From assembly GCA_044347755.1 (NCBI GenBank), contig JBIKUE010000044.1:1-36952 (forward strand): a DNA stretch of 36,952 nt. Reading direction: 5' to 3'. The position numbers and the translations under genes are program-made. Positions 8,049 to 16,720 of the stretch are shown here, piece after piece (position 1 is the first letter of the stretch; each line of letters begins with the position of its first letter). The DNA is from M3007 sp044347755 (GTDB lineage: Bacteria; Bacteroidota; Bacteroidia; Chitinophagales; Saprospiraceae). The notes below the pieces were generated by a model. That model was not told the DNA's origin. It worked only from the letters and a program-made list of their open reading frames with translations, and made no database searches.

Positions 8049-9284
8049 TTATGGAATGAGTAATGCCTTCGTTTCAAATAGCAATTCAGGATGTAGGATC
8101 CGAACATGATATAAACCTTTTGAAAGGCTGTTTAAGGAAACAAAAGCATTGGCATTAAGATTGGCAGCTTGCTGAACCAATTTGCCGGTAGCATCAAAAA
8201 TTTGAAGGCTAACAGATTCCGGGCCGGCAGGTAATTGAATATAAAAACCGTTTCCCTGGATGGGGTTAGGAAATAATGCCCATTGAACGGTTGTAATTGC
8301 CGGCTCTTTTACGCTAACTGTCGCGCAAGTTAACTCTTCCAGCATAGTTGAAGTGTTTATCCAAAAGCTGTCTATAAAGGGCTTCCATTGGTTTTGGTCA
8401 TACAGATCAGTATGACCGGCACCTTGTACGGTAAGCAGATTATTCAAAAGGCCCACTTCATCTGCCTGCGCATGAACCAGACTGCTACCTTCTAAAAAAG
8501 CAATATTGGCTGCAAGACCAAAAGTATAAGGTACAGTAGCGTCTGCAGTACCATGAATAGATACGATCGGCTGTTCGTCTTCTTCAACCCAAAAACTACG
8601 GTACAGGCCTCCAGACATGTTAATAACAGCACCGGAGTTAGAAGCATATGTTTTATTAGAAGCCGTACCGCTGATGCCTTCTAATCCGCCATTATTCACT
8701 ACAAGCGTCTGTAAAAAGGCAGGAAGCTGGTCGTCTGCATTGATATATGCTGTATGCAAGGCTGCTACAGCACCCGCAGAATATCCTCCAATAAAAATGT
8801 GTGCAGGGTCAATTTTAAAGGTATTTGTCGTAGCAGCATCTTCCCGGAAATAACGGACAGCTGCTTTCATATCTCCCATGGCTTTAACCGCAGTGTCAAA
8901 AATGTCGGTAGAATCTGGAAAACCTAATACCAAAAAAGGGAAAAGCCTGTATTGAATGGTGGCAGCCACGTAACCCTTTTTGGCCAGCAATTGACACCAC
9001 CTGTCCATCATGGTTTTATCACCAAAAATGAAACTCCCTCCATGAGCCAGAATAACAACTGGCCTGGATGTAATCTGGTCGCCTTGAGGTTCATAGACAT
9101 CCATGGATAAATTGATGTTTTGCCCCAGATGGCTTACTGTTGGAGCATAATTGACGGTGGTTTTTTTAACGGAAGTAAAAACATTATCTAGGTATCGGGC
9201 GCCATCACAACCCGGATTTTGGGCCGACAATGAGCTAAAGCTCAGACAGGCAAGGCAAGTAAAGAAGAGGAAAGATTTGTTCAT
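8049..9284 (-). CDS. Secreted alpha/beta-hydrolase (esterase) with T9SS sorting domain
   Basis: 411 residues from the ATG at 9284, which gives a signal peptide (MNKSFLFFTCLACLSFSSLS); an upstream in-frame ATG at 9374 would run through the preceding terminator. The hydrolase part has HGGSFIFGDK (oxyanion region, residues 81-90), the nucleophile elbow GGYSAG (Ser169), HGTAD (Asp248) and GAGHTD (His291), a complete Ser-Asp-His triad of the carboxylesterase/feruloyl-esterase-like type. The end (LFPNPIQGNGFYIQL to KALLIP) is a T9SS type A sorting domain, so the enzyme should be exported or attached to the cell surface. Substrate cannot be told. The start lies only 33 bp beyond the sdhB terminator stem, leaving little room for its own promoter. 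Confidence 0.88.
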   Translation of the reverse strand: MNKSFLFFTCLACLSFSSLSAQNPGCDGARYLDNVFTSVKKTTVNYAPTVSHLGQNINLSMDVYEPQGDQITSRPVVILAHGGSFIFGDKTMMDRWCQLLAKKGYVAATIQYRLFPFLVLGFPDSTDIFDTAVKAMGDMKAAVRYFREDAATTNTFKIDPAHIFIGGYSAGAVAALHTAYINADDQLPAFLQTLVVNNGGLEGISGTASNKTYASNSGAVINMSGGLYRSFWVEEDEQPIVSIHGTADATVPYTFGLAANIAFLEGSSLVHAQADEVGLLNNLLTVQGAGHTDLYDQNQWKPFIDSFWINTSTMLEELTCATVSVKEPAITTVQWALFPNPIQGNGFYIQLPAGPESVSLQIFDATGKLVQQAANLNANAFVSLNSLSKGLYHVRILHPELLFETKALLIP

Positions 9285-9310
9285 AAAAATGAGCTTCAGT
9301 TTTAAATGAT

Positions 9311-9372
9311 AAAAAAAGAGGGGTGAAGTTACTGTATTGATTCGATGAATCAATACAGTAACTTCACCCCTC
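9311..9372 (-). terminator. Long perfect hairpin ending the sdh transcript
   Basis: Positions 9318-9343 and 9347-9372 are exact reverse complements: a 26-bp stem with no mismatch around a 3-nt loop. On the minus strand it is followed by seven T residues (9311-9317), the pattern of an intrinsic terminator, 22 bp after the sdhB stop. The stem is much longer than most intrinsic terminators. Confidence 0.88.
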
Positions 9373-9394
9373 AAAGGGCTATATACAGAAAATA

Positions 9395-10150
9395 TTATCC
9401 CAGTTCTTTCTCTGAAGCCAAAGAAGCTGAAAGGAACTCCCGGTTCAGTCGGGCAATATTACTTACTGAAATTTCCTTAGGGCATTCTGCTTCGCAAGCC
9501 TGAACGTTGGAGCATTTGCCAAACCCTTCTATGTCCATTTGAGCAACCATGCTTAGAACGCGCTTCTGGCGCTCCACCTGTCCTTGTGGAAGAAGCGCAA
9601 GGTGACTCACTTTGGCAGAGGTGAAAAGCATAGCGGAGGCATTCGGGCATGCAGCTACACAGGCGCCACAGCCTATGCAGGCAGCCGCATCAAAGGATTG
9701 GGATGCCTGCTCCTTCTCAATTGGAATAGCATTTGCATCCTGAGCCTGGCCGGTATTGACACTTACATAGCCACCAGACTGAATGATACGGTCAAAAGAA
9801 GAACGGTCTACCACCAGATCTTTAATAACCGGAAACGCTTTGGCGCGGAAAGGTTCGATGACGATGGTATCCCCTTCATGGTAATGGCGCATATGCACCT
9901 GACAAGTAGTAGTTCCCTGCATCGGGCCGTGCGGACGCCCGTCAATGACGAGCGAACAAGTGCCACAAATGCCCTCACGGCAATCGTGTTCAAAAGCAAC
10001 CGGCTCTTCCCTGCGAGCGATCAATTGCTCGTTTAATACATCGAGCATTTCAAGAAACGACATGTCAGGGTTTACATCTGGCAGTTCGTAGTTGACGAAT
10101 TCGCCTTTGAATTGGCCCCCTTGGCGCCAGATTTTAAGTTTGAGACGCAT
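9395..10150 (-). CDS. sdhB: Succinate dehydrogenase/fumarate reductase iron-sulfur subunit
   Basis: 251 residues. SdhB carries electrons from the flavoprotein to the membrane quinone site through three iron-sulfur clusters. The [2Fe-2S] ligands are in CREGICGTC (Cys57, 62, 65) plus Cys83; the C-terminal clusters use CIGCGACVAACP (Cys158, 161, 164, 168) with Cys213, Cys219 and Cys223 (KCSNVQACEAECP), so all expected cysteines are present. It is of the Bacteroidota/Wolinella (three-subunit) type. It shares orientation with sdhC and sdhA, but three unrelated genes lie between sdhA and sdhB. A strong terminator follows. The 45 bp in front carries short tandem copies of CGTTGATT (10163-10178). Confidence 0.96.
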   Translation of the reverse strand: MRLKLKIWRQGGQFKGEFVNYELPDVNPDMSFLEMLDVLNEQLIARREEPVAFEHDCREGICGTCSLVIDGRPHGPMQGTTTCQVHMRHYHEGDTIVIEPFRAKAFPVIKDLVVDRSSFDRIIQSGGYVSVNTGQAQDANAIPIEKEQASQSFDAAACIGCGACVAACPNASAMLFTSAKVSHLALLPQGQVERQKRVLSMVAQMDIEGFGKCSNVQACEAECPKEISVSNIARLNREFLSASLASEKELG

Positions 10151-10195
10151 ATCTGTAAAATTCGTTGATTCGTTGATTGATTGGTTTATGAAGCT

Positions 10196-10759
10196 TTATA
10201 TCTCTATGCCTGCAACCAGGCAAATGATGTTGAATCTTTGTGCAGTACCGTTTCCAAATCCGATCACACCGTAATCATTCCGCAGTCCAAGTAAAATCTT
10301 GCTTCGGCCCTCCTGTCCGAGTCTTGCGCCCAAACCCACACTTGGCCCCAGATAAATTCTTTGCAGCTTTTTAGTGTTGTTCACCACGTTTCCATTGTCG
10401 TCCAGGTTTTGGCTCAATAATATATTGCTGAATAAACCTGCCTGAAAAAACCATCGATCCTTTTTGTCCAACGCCCACATCATTGGCAACCCATACACAT
10501 TGAGATATTCGTAGGTTTCTTTTTGCTCATCTTTCACCCGGCGAAAAGCCGTATAGCAAGTTCCGGCAGACCAATAATTTCCTTTCTTGTTTTTTGCCCA
10601 ATATTCAAGTCCAAGTAAAAAGCCCGGTCTTGGTGAAAGTTCGAGTTTGTTTTCTTTGGCCAATAGTCCCACAGAGGACCCCACCAGAATATGTAGCGCA
10701 CGGTCTTGCGCACAAGTGCTGGTGGCAATGAAACTCAATAGAACAATCAGATACCTCAT
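10196..10759 (-). CDS. Exported protein, probable small outer-membrane beta barrel
   Basis: 187 residues with a signal peptide (MRYLIVLLSFIATSTCAQ). The mature part has alternating hydrophobic strands and glycine/aromatic turns (PGFLLGLEYWAKNKKGNYWS, RWFFQAGLFSNILLS, YLGPSVGLGARLGQEG, FNIICLVAGIEI) that fit a small porin-like barrel of about eight strands. I do not recognise a specific family. Its ATG overlaps the stop of the upstream gene by 4 bp (ATGA, 10756-10759), so the two are probably translationally coupled. It sits 45 bp before sdhB inside the interrupted sdh operon. Confidence 0.75.
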   Translation of the reverse strand: MRYLIVLLSFIATSTCAQDRALHILVGSSVGLLAKENKLELSPRPGFLLGLEYWAKNKKGNYWSAGTCYTAFRRVKDEQKETYEYLNVYGLPMMWALDKKDRWFFQAGLFSNILLSQNLDDNGNVVNNTKKLQRIYLGPSVGLGARLGQEGRSKILLGLRNDYGVIGFGNGTAQRFNIICLVAGIEI

Positions 10760-11376
10760 TTTTTTACTTTCACAATATCAGAGCAATGATCAATGAGCAA
10801 GTTTCCGTTCGTTTGTTCAAAGCCTTTGGCATAATAGGCCATAAGGTCAATCTCATCGTAGTTTCCTTTTTTGGGCTGAAGGATAAATTCATATTTTACC
10901 CATTCAGAATGGCCAGGAGGCATACTCTCTGCCAGTAATTCCTCTTCTCCGGTTATAGTATTGTGGCCCCAGATTTTCAAAATGGTTGGAGTGGTAAAAG
11001 ATATCGGCTCAGAATTGCGTCCTCTAAGGGGCGACCTATACTTATTCGACCGGTTCAGGTACAAACTAAAGGTATAAGCGGAGTCCTTCAAAAGGTAGGA
11101 TTCCAATATTTGTCCAACCCCCTCCCATGTATTGTGTTCCCGCACCACTAATCCCAAATAGGTGTTTCCTTCTGCAGCTTCTAAATCAACTCCGAAGAAA
11201 CCAGGTTGAATATCCGGGGGTGTTTCATCCGATGATCCCAGGTTCAACCAACCCTCAGGCACTACGCCGGAAGCAGGCTTAGATTCAAATCCCGGATTTT
11301 CAATCCTGATAACATCCTGGGCAAGTAATCCGAAACAAGCAACACTCATCAGAACAAAAACAACAATCGTTTTCAT
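10756..11376 (-). CDS. Exported protein with carbohydrate-binding-like fold
   Basis: 206 residues. Signal peptide MKTIVVFVLMSVACFGLLAQ, then IENPGFESKPASGVVPEGW, PPDIQPGFFGVDLEAAEGNT, TYLGLVVREHNTWEGVGQIL, a pattern I associate with N-terminal jelly-roll domains of Bacteroidota surface proteins (NPGFE...GW...G.TYLG). A binding rather than a catalytic role is likely, but no ligand can be named. It overlaps the next gene by 4 bp and follows the MORN-type gene after 36 bp, so the three behave as a unit within the sdh operon. Confidence 0.75.
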   Translation of the reverse strand: MKTIVVFVLMSVACFGLLAQDVIRIENPGFESKPASGVVPEGWLNLGSSDETPPDIQPGFFGVDLEAAEGNTYLGLVVREHNTWEGVGQILESYLLKDSAYTFSLYLNRSNKYRSPLRGRNSEPISFTTPTILKIWGHNTITGEEELLAESMPPGHSEWVKYEFILQPKKGNYDEIDLMAYYAKGFEQTNGNLLIDHCSDIVKVKK

Positions 11377-11412
11377 GGTATATGTAGGTTATTTTTGAAA
11401 CAGGTTGCCGAA

Positions 11413-12048
11413 TCAGTTATGGGCTTTGACTGTTTTAAACGATTTTCCGTCTTTAAAGTGTATAATCCACGCTTTACTGGTTCCGGGCTCCCGATAGATC
11501 CAGGTGCCGTTCCCATCTTTAAACGTTCCATGATACACTTCATTTCCCTCCTCATCCCGGTTTGAAATAATTTCGGTCATTCTACCGTCTTTCCATCTTG
11601 TCTGTTGCATTACCTGCCCGTTTTCAAAGAACGCTGTAAACAGTCCATCCGATTTCCCTTTGTGATTGGTGTTACATGCTGATTTCATTTTACCCGATGG
11701 ATAATAGAAGTAACATTTGCCGGTCCGGATCCCATTCTGGTAAAAGGCATAAATCTTTATCTTTCCATCCGGGTAATAATGCACTTCCGGCCCATGTTTT
11801 TTGGCAAATGGACTTTTGTTCTTTTTTTGATAAAAGTAGTACTCACCCTTCTTGCTGAAATGCCACCAACGAGTGAATTCCCGTTTACCATTCACATAAA
11901 AATGCTCCCTAAACAGCTTCCCTTTCCCGTTGAAATCCTGGCAAACCGTGGTATCTCCTTTTTGAAGCAGATTATCGCAGCCTTTTGGTTGGGCATGCGC
12001 TATAACCAGCATAAACAGATTACAGATTAGGCAACTCAGGATTTTCAT
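11413..12048 (-). CDS. Exported MORN-like (YwqK-type) repeat protein
   Basis: 211 residues with a signal peptide (MKILSCLICNLFMLVIAHAQ). The mature part repeats a roughly 22-residue pattern of the kind G-x-x-x-x-Y-Y-P-x-G-K-x-K (for example YYPDGKIKIYAFYQNGIRTG and YYPSGKMKSACNTNHKGKSDG, then FFENGQVMQQTRWKDGRM), typical of the YwqK/MORN-variant family. Such repeats are usually structural or protein-binding. It begins 3 bp after the sdhA stop, which makes cotranscription with sdhA almost certain. Nothing in it suggests a role in succinate oxidation. Confidence 0.8.
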   Translation of the reverse strand: MKILSCLICNLFMLVIAHAQPKGCDNLLQKGDTTVCQDFNGKGKLFREHFYVNGKREFTRWWHFSKKGEYYFYQKKNKSPFAKKHGPEVHYYPDGKIKIYAFYQNGIRTGKCYFYYPSGKMKSACNTNHKGKSDGLFTAFFENGQVMQQTRWKDGRMTEIISNRDEEGNEVYHGTFKDGNGTWIYREPGTSKAWIIHFKDGKSFKTVKAHN

Positions 12049-12051
12049 GGC

Positions 12052-13998
12052 TTATTCATAACTGCGCTGTGCAACTTTTACTTCTTCGTACTTTAATGGT
12101 TCCTTATGCAATTCAGCCATGGCGTCTTCGCCTTTCCATTCCCAGGCTGCTACGTACATGAATTGATCATCGTCGCGTTTGGCTTCACCTTTATCCGTTT
12201 GGTGTTCTTCCCGGAAGTGACCACCGCAACTTTCTTCCCGGTTCAACGCATCTACACACATCAATTCACCCAATTCAAGGAAATCGGCTACACGCCAGGC
12301 TTTTTCTAATTCCGGATTGTACTCTGAAGTGCTTCCTGGTACAAATACATCACTCCAGAACTCTTTGCGCAGATCCTTGATTTCCTGAATTGCGGTTTCC
12401 AATCCTTTGGCATTTCGGGCCATGCCACACTTGTCCCACATGATTTTACCCAGGCGGCGGTGGAAACTTTCCACGCTTTGCTTGCCTTTGATGCTCATAA
12501 GCTGCTGAATGCGATCCTGAACGTCTTTTTCCGCTGTTTCAAACTCTGGCGAATCAGTTGAGATAGCGCCAGTGCTGATTTCTTTAGACAGGTAAGATCC
12601 AATGGTATAAGGCAATACGAAATAGCCATCTGCCAGGCCTTGCATAAGCGCCGATGCTCCAAGGCGATTGGCGCCGTGATCACTGAAATTCGCTTCCCCG
12701 CAGGCATATAGTCCTGGAATCGTAGTCATCAACTCATAATCAACCCAAAGTCCACCCATGGTATAGTGAACGGCAGGGTAAATACGCATAGGTACTTCGT
12801 ATGGGTTGTCACCTGTAATTTTTTCATACATTTCGAACAGGTTGCCATAAGCAGCCTCTACCGCCTTGCGGCCTTTGCGTTTGATGGCATCGGCAAAGTC
12901 AAGATAAACCGCCAATCCGCTTTTGCCTACCCCCAAACCTTCATCACAAGCCATTTTAGCTGCACGGCTGGCAATGTCGCGAGGTACCAGATTGCCGAAC
13001 GCCGGATAGCGGCGTTCCAGGAAGTAATCACGATCGCCTTCCGCAATTTGACGCGGATCGGTCAGGCGATCTTTTGCATTTTTAGGTACCCATACCCGGC
13101 CGTCATTTCTGAGGGATTCGGACATCAGGGTCAATTTGGATTGGTATTCGCCGGAAACCGGAATGCAGGTAGGGTGAATTTGTGTAAAACAAGGATTTCC
13201 AAAAAATGCACCCCTGCGATGTGCACGCCAGGCCGCTGTCGTATTGCACATCATGGCATTCGTACTCAAATAGAATACGTTGCCATAACCACCTGTACAG
13301 AGCACCACCGCATGTGCTGCATGACGCTCAACTTTGCCTGTTAGCAGGTTGCGTACGATGACACCGCGGCATTTGCCGTCTACCATAACAACATCCAGCA
13401 TTTCATGGCGATTATACAACTTTACCGTACCCAGGGAAACCTGGCGGCTCAGTGCCTGATAAGCACCAATAAGCAATTGCTGGCCGGTTTGTCCACGGGC
13501 ATAGAAAGTCCGGCTCACCTGTGTGCCGCCAAAAGAGCGGTTATCCAGCAATCCACCGTATTCGCGGGCAAATGGAACGCCCTGCGCAACACACTGGTCG
13601 ATGATACTGGTGCTCACTTCTGCCAAACGATGGACGTTCGCTTCACGTGCGCGAAAGTCGCCCCCTTTGATGGTATCGTAAAACAGTCGGTACACAGAGT
13701 CGCCATCATTGCGATAGTTTTTGGCAGCATTAATACCCCCCTGTGCAGCAATGGAGTGTGCGCGTCGCGGGCTGTCGTGGAAAGTGAAAGCCTTGACGTT
13801 ATATCCCAATTCGCCCAGAGAAGCGGCAGCTGATGCCCCTGCCAGACCTGTTCCGACAACGATGACATCAATTTTTCGCTTATTATTTGGAGCTACAAGT
13901 GCAACGTGCCCTTTGTATTCTTCCCATTTTTCCGACATTTTACCGGAAGGGGACTTTGAATCAAGTTTGCTGGAGCCTGAGGCCGATGATTTTGCCAT
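12052..13998 (-). CDS. sdhA: Succinate dehydrogenase/fumarate reductase flavoprotein subunit
   Basis: 648 residues. The FAD-binding motif VGTGLAGAS lies at residues 48-56, and HSIAAQGGINAAKN carries His81, the usual site of covalent FAD attachment. Catalytic-domain landmarks include RRYPAFGNLVPRDIASRAA, VHYTMGGLWVDYEL, GLYACGEANFSDHGANRLGA and a C-terminal domain with REESCGGHFREEHQT. It oxidises succinate to fumarate. The first 20 residues (Ser/Lys-rich) precede MSEKWEEYKGHVALVAP, where many relatives begin; the longer start at 13998 is kept because it retains the SPSGKMSEKW segment that resembles relatives. sdhC lies 88 bp upstream; a MORN-type gene starts 3 bp downstream instead of sdhB. 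Confidence 0.96.
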   Translation of the reverse strand: MAKSSASGSSKLDSKSPSGKMSEKWEEYKGHVALVAPNNKRKIDVIVVGTGLAGASAAASLGELGYNVKAFTFHDSPRRAHSIAAQGGINAAKNYRNDGDSVYRLFYDTIKGGDFRAREANVHRLAEVSTSIIDQCVAQGVPFAREYGGLLDNRSFGGTQVSRTFYARGQTGQQLLIGAYQALSRQVSLGTVKLYNRHEMLDVVMVDGKCRGVIVRNLLTGKVERHAAHAVVLCTGGYGNVFYLSTNAMMCNTTAAWRAHRRGAFFGNPCFTQIHPTCIPVSGEYQSKLTLMSESLRNDGRVWVPKNAKDRLTDPRQIAEGDRDYFLERRYPAFGNLVPRDIASRAAKMACDEGLGVGKSGLAVYLDFADAIKRKGRKAVEAAYGNLFEMYEKITGDNPYEVPMRIYPAVHYTMGGLWVDYELMTTIPGLYACGEANFSDHGANRLGASALMQGLADGYFVLPYTIGSYLSKEISTGAISTDSPEFETAEKDVQDRIQQLMSIKGKQSVESFHRRLGKIMWDKCGMARNAKGLETAIQEIKDLRKEFWSDVFVPGSTSEYNPELEKAWRVADFLELGELMCVDALNREESCGGHFREEHQTDKGEAKRDDDQFMYVAAWEWKGEDAMAELHKEPLKYEEVKVAQRSYE

Positions 13999-14086
13999 AT
14001 TAGGTATACGGTTTTTTAACCCGTAGGATGTTTAATTTAACAGTGGTTCAAGTTGGTTGCCTTTACAGTGGCCTTGTCTGACCAAA

Positions 14087-14773
14087 TTATTTAGTCAGGA
14101 AGAACAGGATTGGAATGATGGCAAAGCCTATCGCCATCCCGACACTGTATACCATTCCTATCCCCTTAATGATTGGGGTGTATTTTTTGTGTGCAAGGCC
14201 AAGGGTTTGGAAAGCTGACCAGAACCCATGCCAGAGGTGAAAACCTACCACAACCATACAGATTACGTAGAAAATTACGTAAAACACATTCTGAAATGCT
14301 TCTGCTACAGGCAAGTATAAGTTTTGAACAGGGTGGTCATAGGCTTCTACCTCAACAGGTGGTAACACGCCCATTTTCATTTGAAGCCAGAATTGCCAAA
14401 GGTGGAGAATCAAAAAGATCAGAATAACTATTCCGAACCAGGCCATATTTCGGGCTGAACGCTCGGAGCTTCTGGTATGCTGAACAGCATATTTTTCAAC
14501 ACCTCTGGAGGCTCGGTTGGATAGCCACAAGCGCAGGCCTTGAATAGTGTGAATCAGGATGAAAGCATATAGTGTATAGGAAACAATCTTGATCAGTGGA
14601 TTGTGGGTCATGAAAAAGGCGTAAGTATTGAACGCTTCACCGCCGTCGTCTTTTAGCAATTGTAAATTGCCTAACAGGTGAATGACCAGGAATAGCATCA
14701 GAAACAGACCCGTCAGAGACATGATGACCTTTTGGCCGATGGACGAGTCAAAAAATTTAGAAAGCCAACTCAT
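14087..14773 (-). CDS. sdhC: Succinate dehydrogenase cytochrome b subunit (b558 family)
   Basis: 228 residues with five membrane helices, the single-anchor type that carries two b hemes. Histidines in suitable membrane positions are His32 (VIHLLGN), His75 (LIHTIQG), His124 (LILHLWQ) and His179 (VGFHLWHGF), likely heme ligands. It anchors SdhA and SdhB to the inner membrane and passes electrons to menaquinone. It is the first gene of the sdh operon, with a candidate -7 element at 14901-14908. Confidence 0.94.
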   Translation of the reverse strand: MSWLSKFFDSSIGQKVIMSLTGLFLMLFLVIHLLGNLQLLKDDGGEAFNTYAFFMTHNPLIKIVSYTLYAFILIHTIQGLRLWLSNRASRGVEKYAVQHTRSSERSARNMAWFGIVILIFLILHLWQFWLQMKMGVLPPVEVEAYDHPVQNLYLPVAEAFQNVFYVIFYVICMVVVGFHLWHGFWSAFQTLGLAHKKYTPIIKGIGMVYSVGMAIGFAIIPILFFLTK

Positions 14774-15106
14774 TCGCTAAGTGATATAAAGAAGTGATGT
14801 GATTGTGGTTTTTGAACTACTTTGAGGCATTTCTGCTCAAAAGTAGCATACATCTGATCTGATTTCCTGAAAGTAGAGGTCATAACCAGAATTTGCGCAA
14901 CAAAACTACCGCTACTAACGGGTTTGCCTAATTTTTGGCTGCAATTTCCTTTAAAATTATGCAAATTTAGACCCTTTAAAAATTTAATCCTGCTGTGGAG
15001 ATAATGAAAAAATAATAAACAATTGAGAACAAACATTCATAATCTTGTGACATGAGTTAATTTTGACCGTCGAAGCAAAACATTTGCATAACCAAACCAA
15101 TTCAGT
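14774..15106. other. Divergent intergenic region sdhC / ompA-like gene
   Basis: This 333-bp gap holds promoters for two divergent units: a -7 match for sdhC on the minus strand (14901-14908) and TAATTTTG at 15058-15065 on the plus strand, 42 bp before the OmpA-family ATG. No further gene or RNA structure was seen. Confidence 0.5.
14901..14908 (-). promoter_or_regulatory. Possible -7 element of the sdh operon
   Basis: On the minus strand the sequence reads TAGTTTTG, an exact match to TAnnTTTG, 128 bp before the sdhC ATG. No convincing -33 TTG lies at the right distance. Confidence 0.35.
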
Positions 15107-16582
15107 ATGAAGAAGCTATTGACCATCCTTTGTTTAGTAGGTGTTCTGGTATTTGTTCAATCGGAAGCATTTGCTCAAACTACTCAATCCCTTACTTTTA
15201 GAACCCTTTGGAACAACTACATAAATCCTGCTCCTGCCTGGGAAAACTGGGATCAGGTTTTTACGGATGCAGAAGAACGCGGAGTGGAAGTTTCCTATGG
15301 CCGTCGTATTCACAAAAACACGTGGCTGGTCGTACCATTGAAATTTGGAACAGTTCAATATGCTAATTCCAATCGTACCAACCTTATTGGAAATCTGGAT
15401 GTGCTGCTGCAAAACAATTTGACCAGCAGCAAATCTCTGGTCATTCCAAGCATACACCTTGGTCTTGGCTCCACCTGGGATTTTGATAAAGATGAATTTG
15501 ATTTCAATATACCAGCCGGTGCAGGCTTAAACCTGCGCATTTTGCCTAATTTATACCTGAGCGCTCAAACACAGTATCGCTTTTCCATTGAAAATCGTCC
15601 TGGCTGGCAACATGGCCTTGGCCTGACAGTATTGTTCGGTGAAGAGGATCGTGACGGAGATGGTGTTTCCGACAGTAATGACCAGTGTCCGGATGTGCCC
15701 GGTGTGAAAGATTTGATGGGTTGCCCTGATCGCGATGGTGATGGCGTGACAGATGAAGCTGATAAATGCCCGGATGTTGCCGGTTTGGCAAACCTCATGG
15801 GATGCCCAGACCGCGATGGCGACGGTATTACTGATAATGACGACAATTGTCCGGATCTCAAAGGTCCGGTATCAACCAAAGGCTGCCCGGATCGTGATGA
15901 TGATGGAATCGTGGACTCCGCTGACGATTGTCCGGATGTAAAAGGTCTTGCAGCCATGAAAGGTTGCCCGGATGCCGACAATGATGGCATTACAGATGCA
16001 CAGGATAAGTGCCCACGTGAAGCTGGCCCTGCTGCTACGATGGGTTGCCCCGATCGAGATGGCGATGGGGTGGCAGACAAAGATGATGCCTGCCCGGATA
16101 AAAAAGGTGATTCTGCCCACAAAGGTTGCCCGGATTCTGATGGCGATGGTATCTATGATGATACTGATAACTGTCCGGATAAACCAGGCGTTGCCGCTCT
16201 GCGTGGTTGCCCTGAGGTCAAAAAGGAGGAAAAAGCCAAACTGGAGCGTACAATCAAGCTTGTTCAATTCGAAACAGCTAAAGTTGTTTTGCTGAAAAAA
16301 TCATATGCAGTGCTTGATGAAGTAGTCTCTGTAATGAATGCCAACGTTGCATACAGCCTGAACATCAATGGCCACACAGATGATGTAGGTGATGACAAGC
16401 GCAATCAGGATCTTTCCGAGCGCCGTGCTAAAGCCTGCTATGATTATCTGGTAAGTAAAGGAATCGCTGCTTCCAGGATTACCTCTGCTGGATTTGGTGA
16501 AACCAAACCAATTAGCGACAACAAAACGGCTGCCGGCCGCGAACAAAACCGCCGCGTTGAAATTGAATTGTACGTGAAGTAA
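15107..16582 (+). CDS. OmpA-family protein with thrombospondin type 3 repeats
   Basis: 491 residues. Signal peptide (MKKLLTILCLVGVLVFVQSE...FAQ), an N-terminal beta-barrel-like domain to about residue 178, seven 27-residue TSP3 repeats of the form PDRDGDGxxDxxDxCPDxxGxxxxxGC (residues 181-368), then a C-terminal OmpA domain (KLVQFETAKVVLLKKSYAVL, NINGHTDDVGDDKRNQDLSE, RAKACYDYL, NRRVEIELYVK) that binds peptidoglycan. The Asp-rich repeats should bind Ca2+ and act as a stiff spacer between outer membrane and cell wall. It is monocistronic, with a terminator 20 bp after the stop. Acidic repeats create long false reading frames on the other strand. Confidence 0.92.
   Translation: MKKLLTILCLVGVLVFVQSEAFAQTTQSLTFRTLWNNYINPAPAWENWDQVFTDAEERGVEVSYGRRIHKNTWLVVPLKFGTVQYANSNRTNLIGNLDVLLQNNLTSSKSLVIPSIHLGLGSTWDFDKDEFDFNIPAGAGLNLRILPNLYLSAQTQYRFSIENRPGWQHGLGLTVLFGEEDRDGDGVSDSNDQCPDVPGVKDLMGCPDRDGDGVTDEADKCPDVAGLANLMGCPDRDGDGITDNDDNCPDLKGPVSTKGCPDRDDDGIVDSADDCPDVKGLAAMKGCPDADNDGITDAQDKCPREAGPAATMGCPDRDGDGVADKDDACPDKKGDSAHKGCPDSDGDGIYDDTDNCPDKPGVAALRGCPEVKKEEKAKLERTIKLVQFETAKVVLLKKSYAVLDEVVSVMNANVAYSLNINGHTDDVGDDKRNQDLSERRAKACYDYLVSKGIAASRITSAGFGETKPISDNKTAAGREQNRRVEIELYVK
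15647..16210 (+). repeat. Seven coding tandem repeats of 81 bp (TSP3)
   Basis: Seven in-frame units (six of 81 bp and a first one of 78 bp) encode the calcium-binding TSP3 modules. The DNA copies differ at many silent sites, so the array is old rather than freshly expanded. Confidence 0.85.
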
Positions 16583-16601
16583 TTTCTTCTTGGCTAATAT
16601 G

Positions 16602-16643
16602 AACAAGAGCCATCCCTGGTTTGGGGGTGGCTCTTGTTTTTTG
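16602..16643 (+). terminator. Terminator after the OmpA-family gene
   Basis: A 15-bp stem with one G-U pair (16602-16616 with 16624-16638) and a 7-nt loop, followed by a run of T (16637-16642). Confidence 0.88.
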
Positions 16644-16720
16644 ATGCTAAGTCAATGGTGAATCAGTTTTTCAGTTTCAGCGTTGATGCACCAATAGTTA
16701 TCTCTACACAATCTTAAAAT

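Noticed and set aside
10151..12051. Insertion sequence or integron as the cause of the split sdh operon
   Set aside because: No transposase, integrase, terminal inverted repeats or target duplications were seen at the edges of the three-gene block.
12766..13833. Plus-strand frames of 192 and 142 codons inside sdhA
   Set aside because: Both are shadows of the well-conserved flavoprotein on the minus strand.
15565..16122. Minus-strand frame with Ser/Pro-rich repeats inside the OmpA-family gene
   Set aside because: The repeats are the mirror image of the 81-bp TSP3 coding repeats; the plus frame has signal peptide and OmpA domain.
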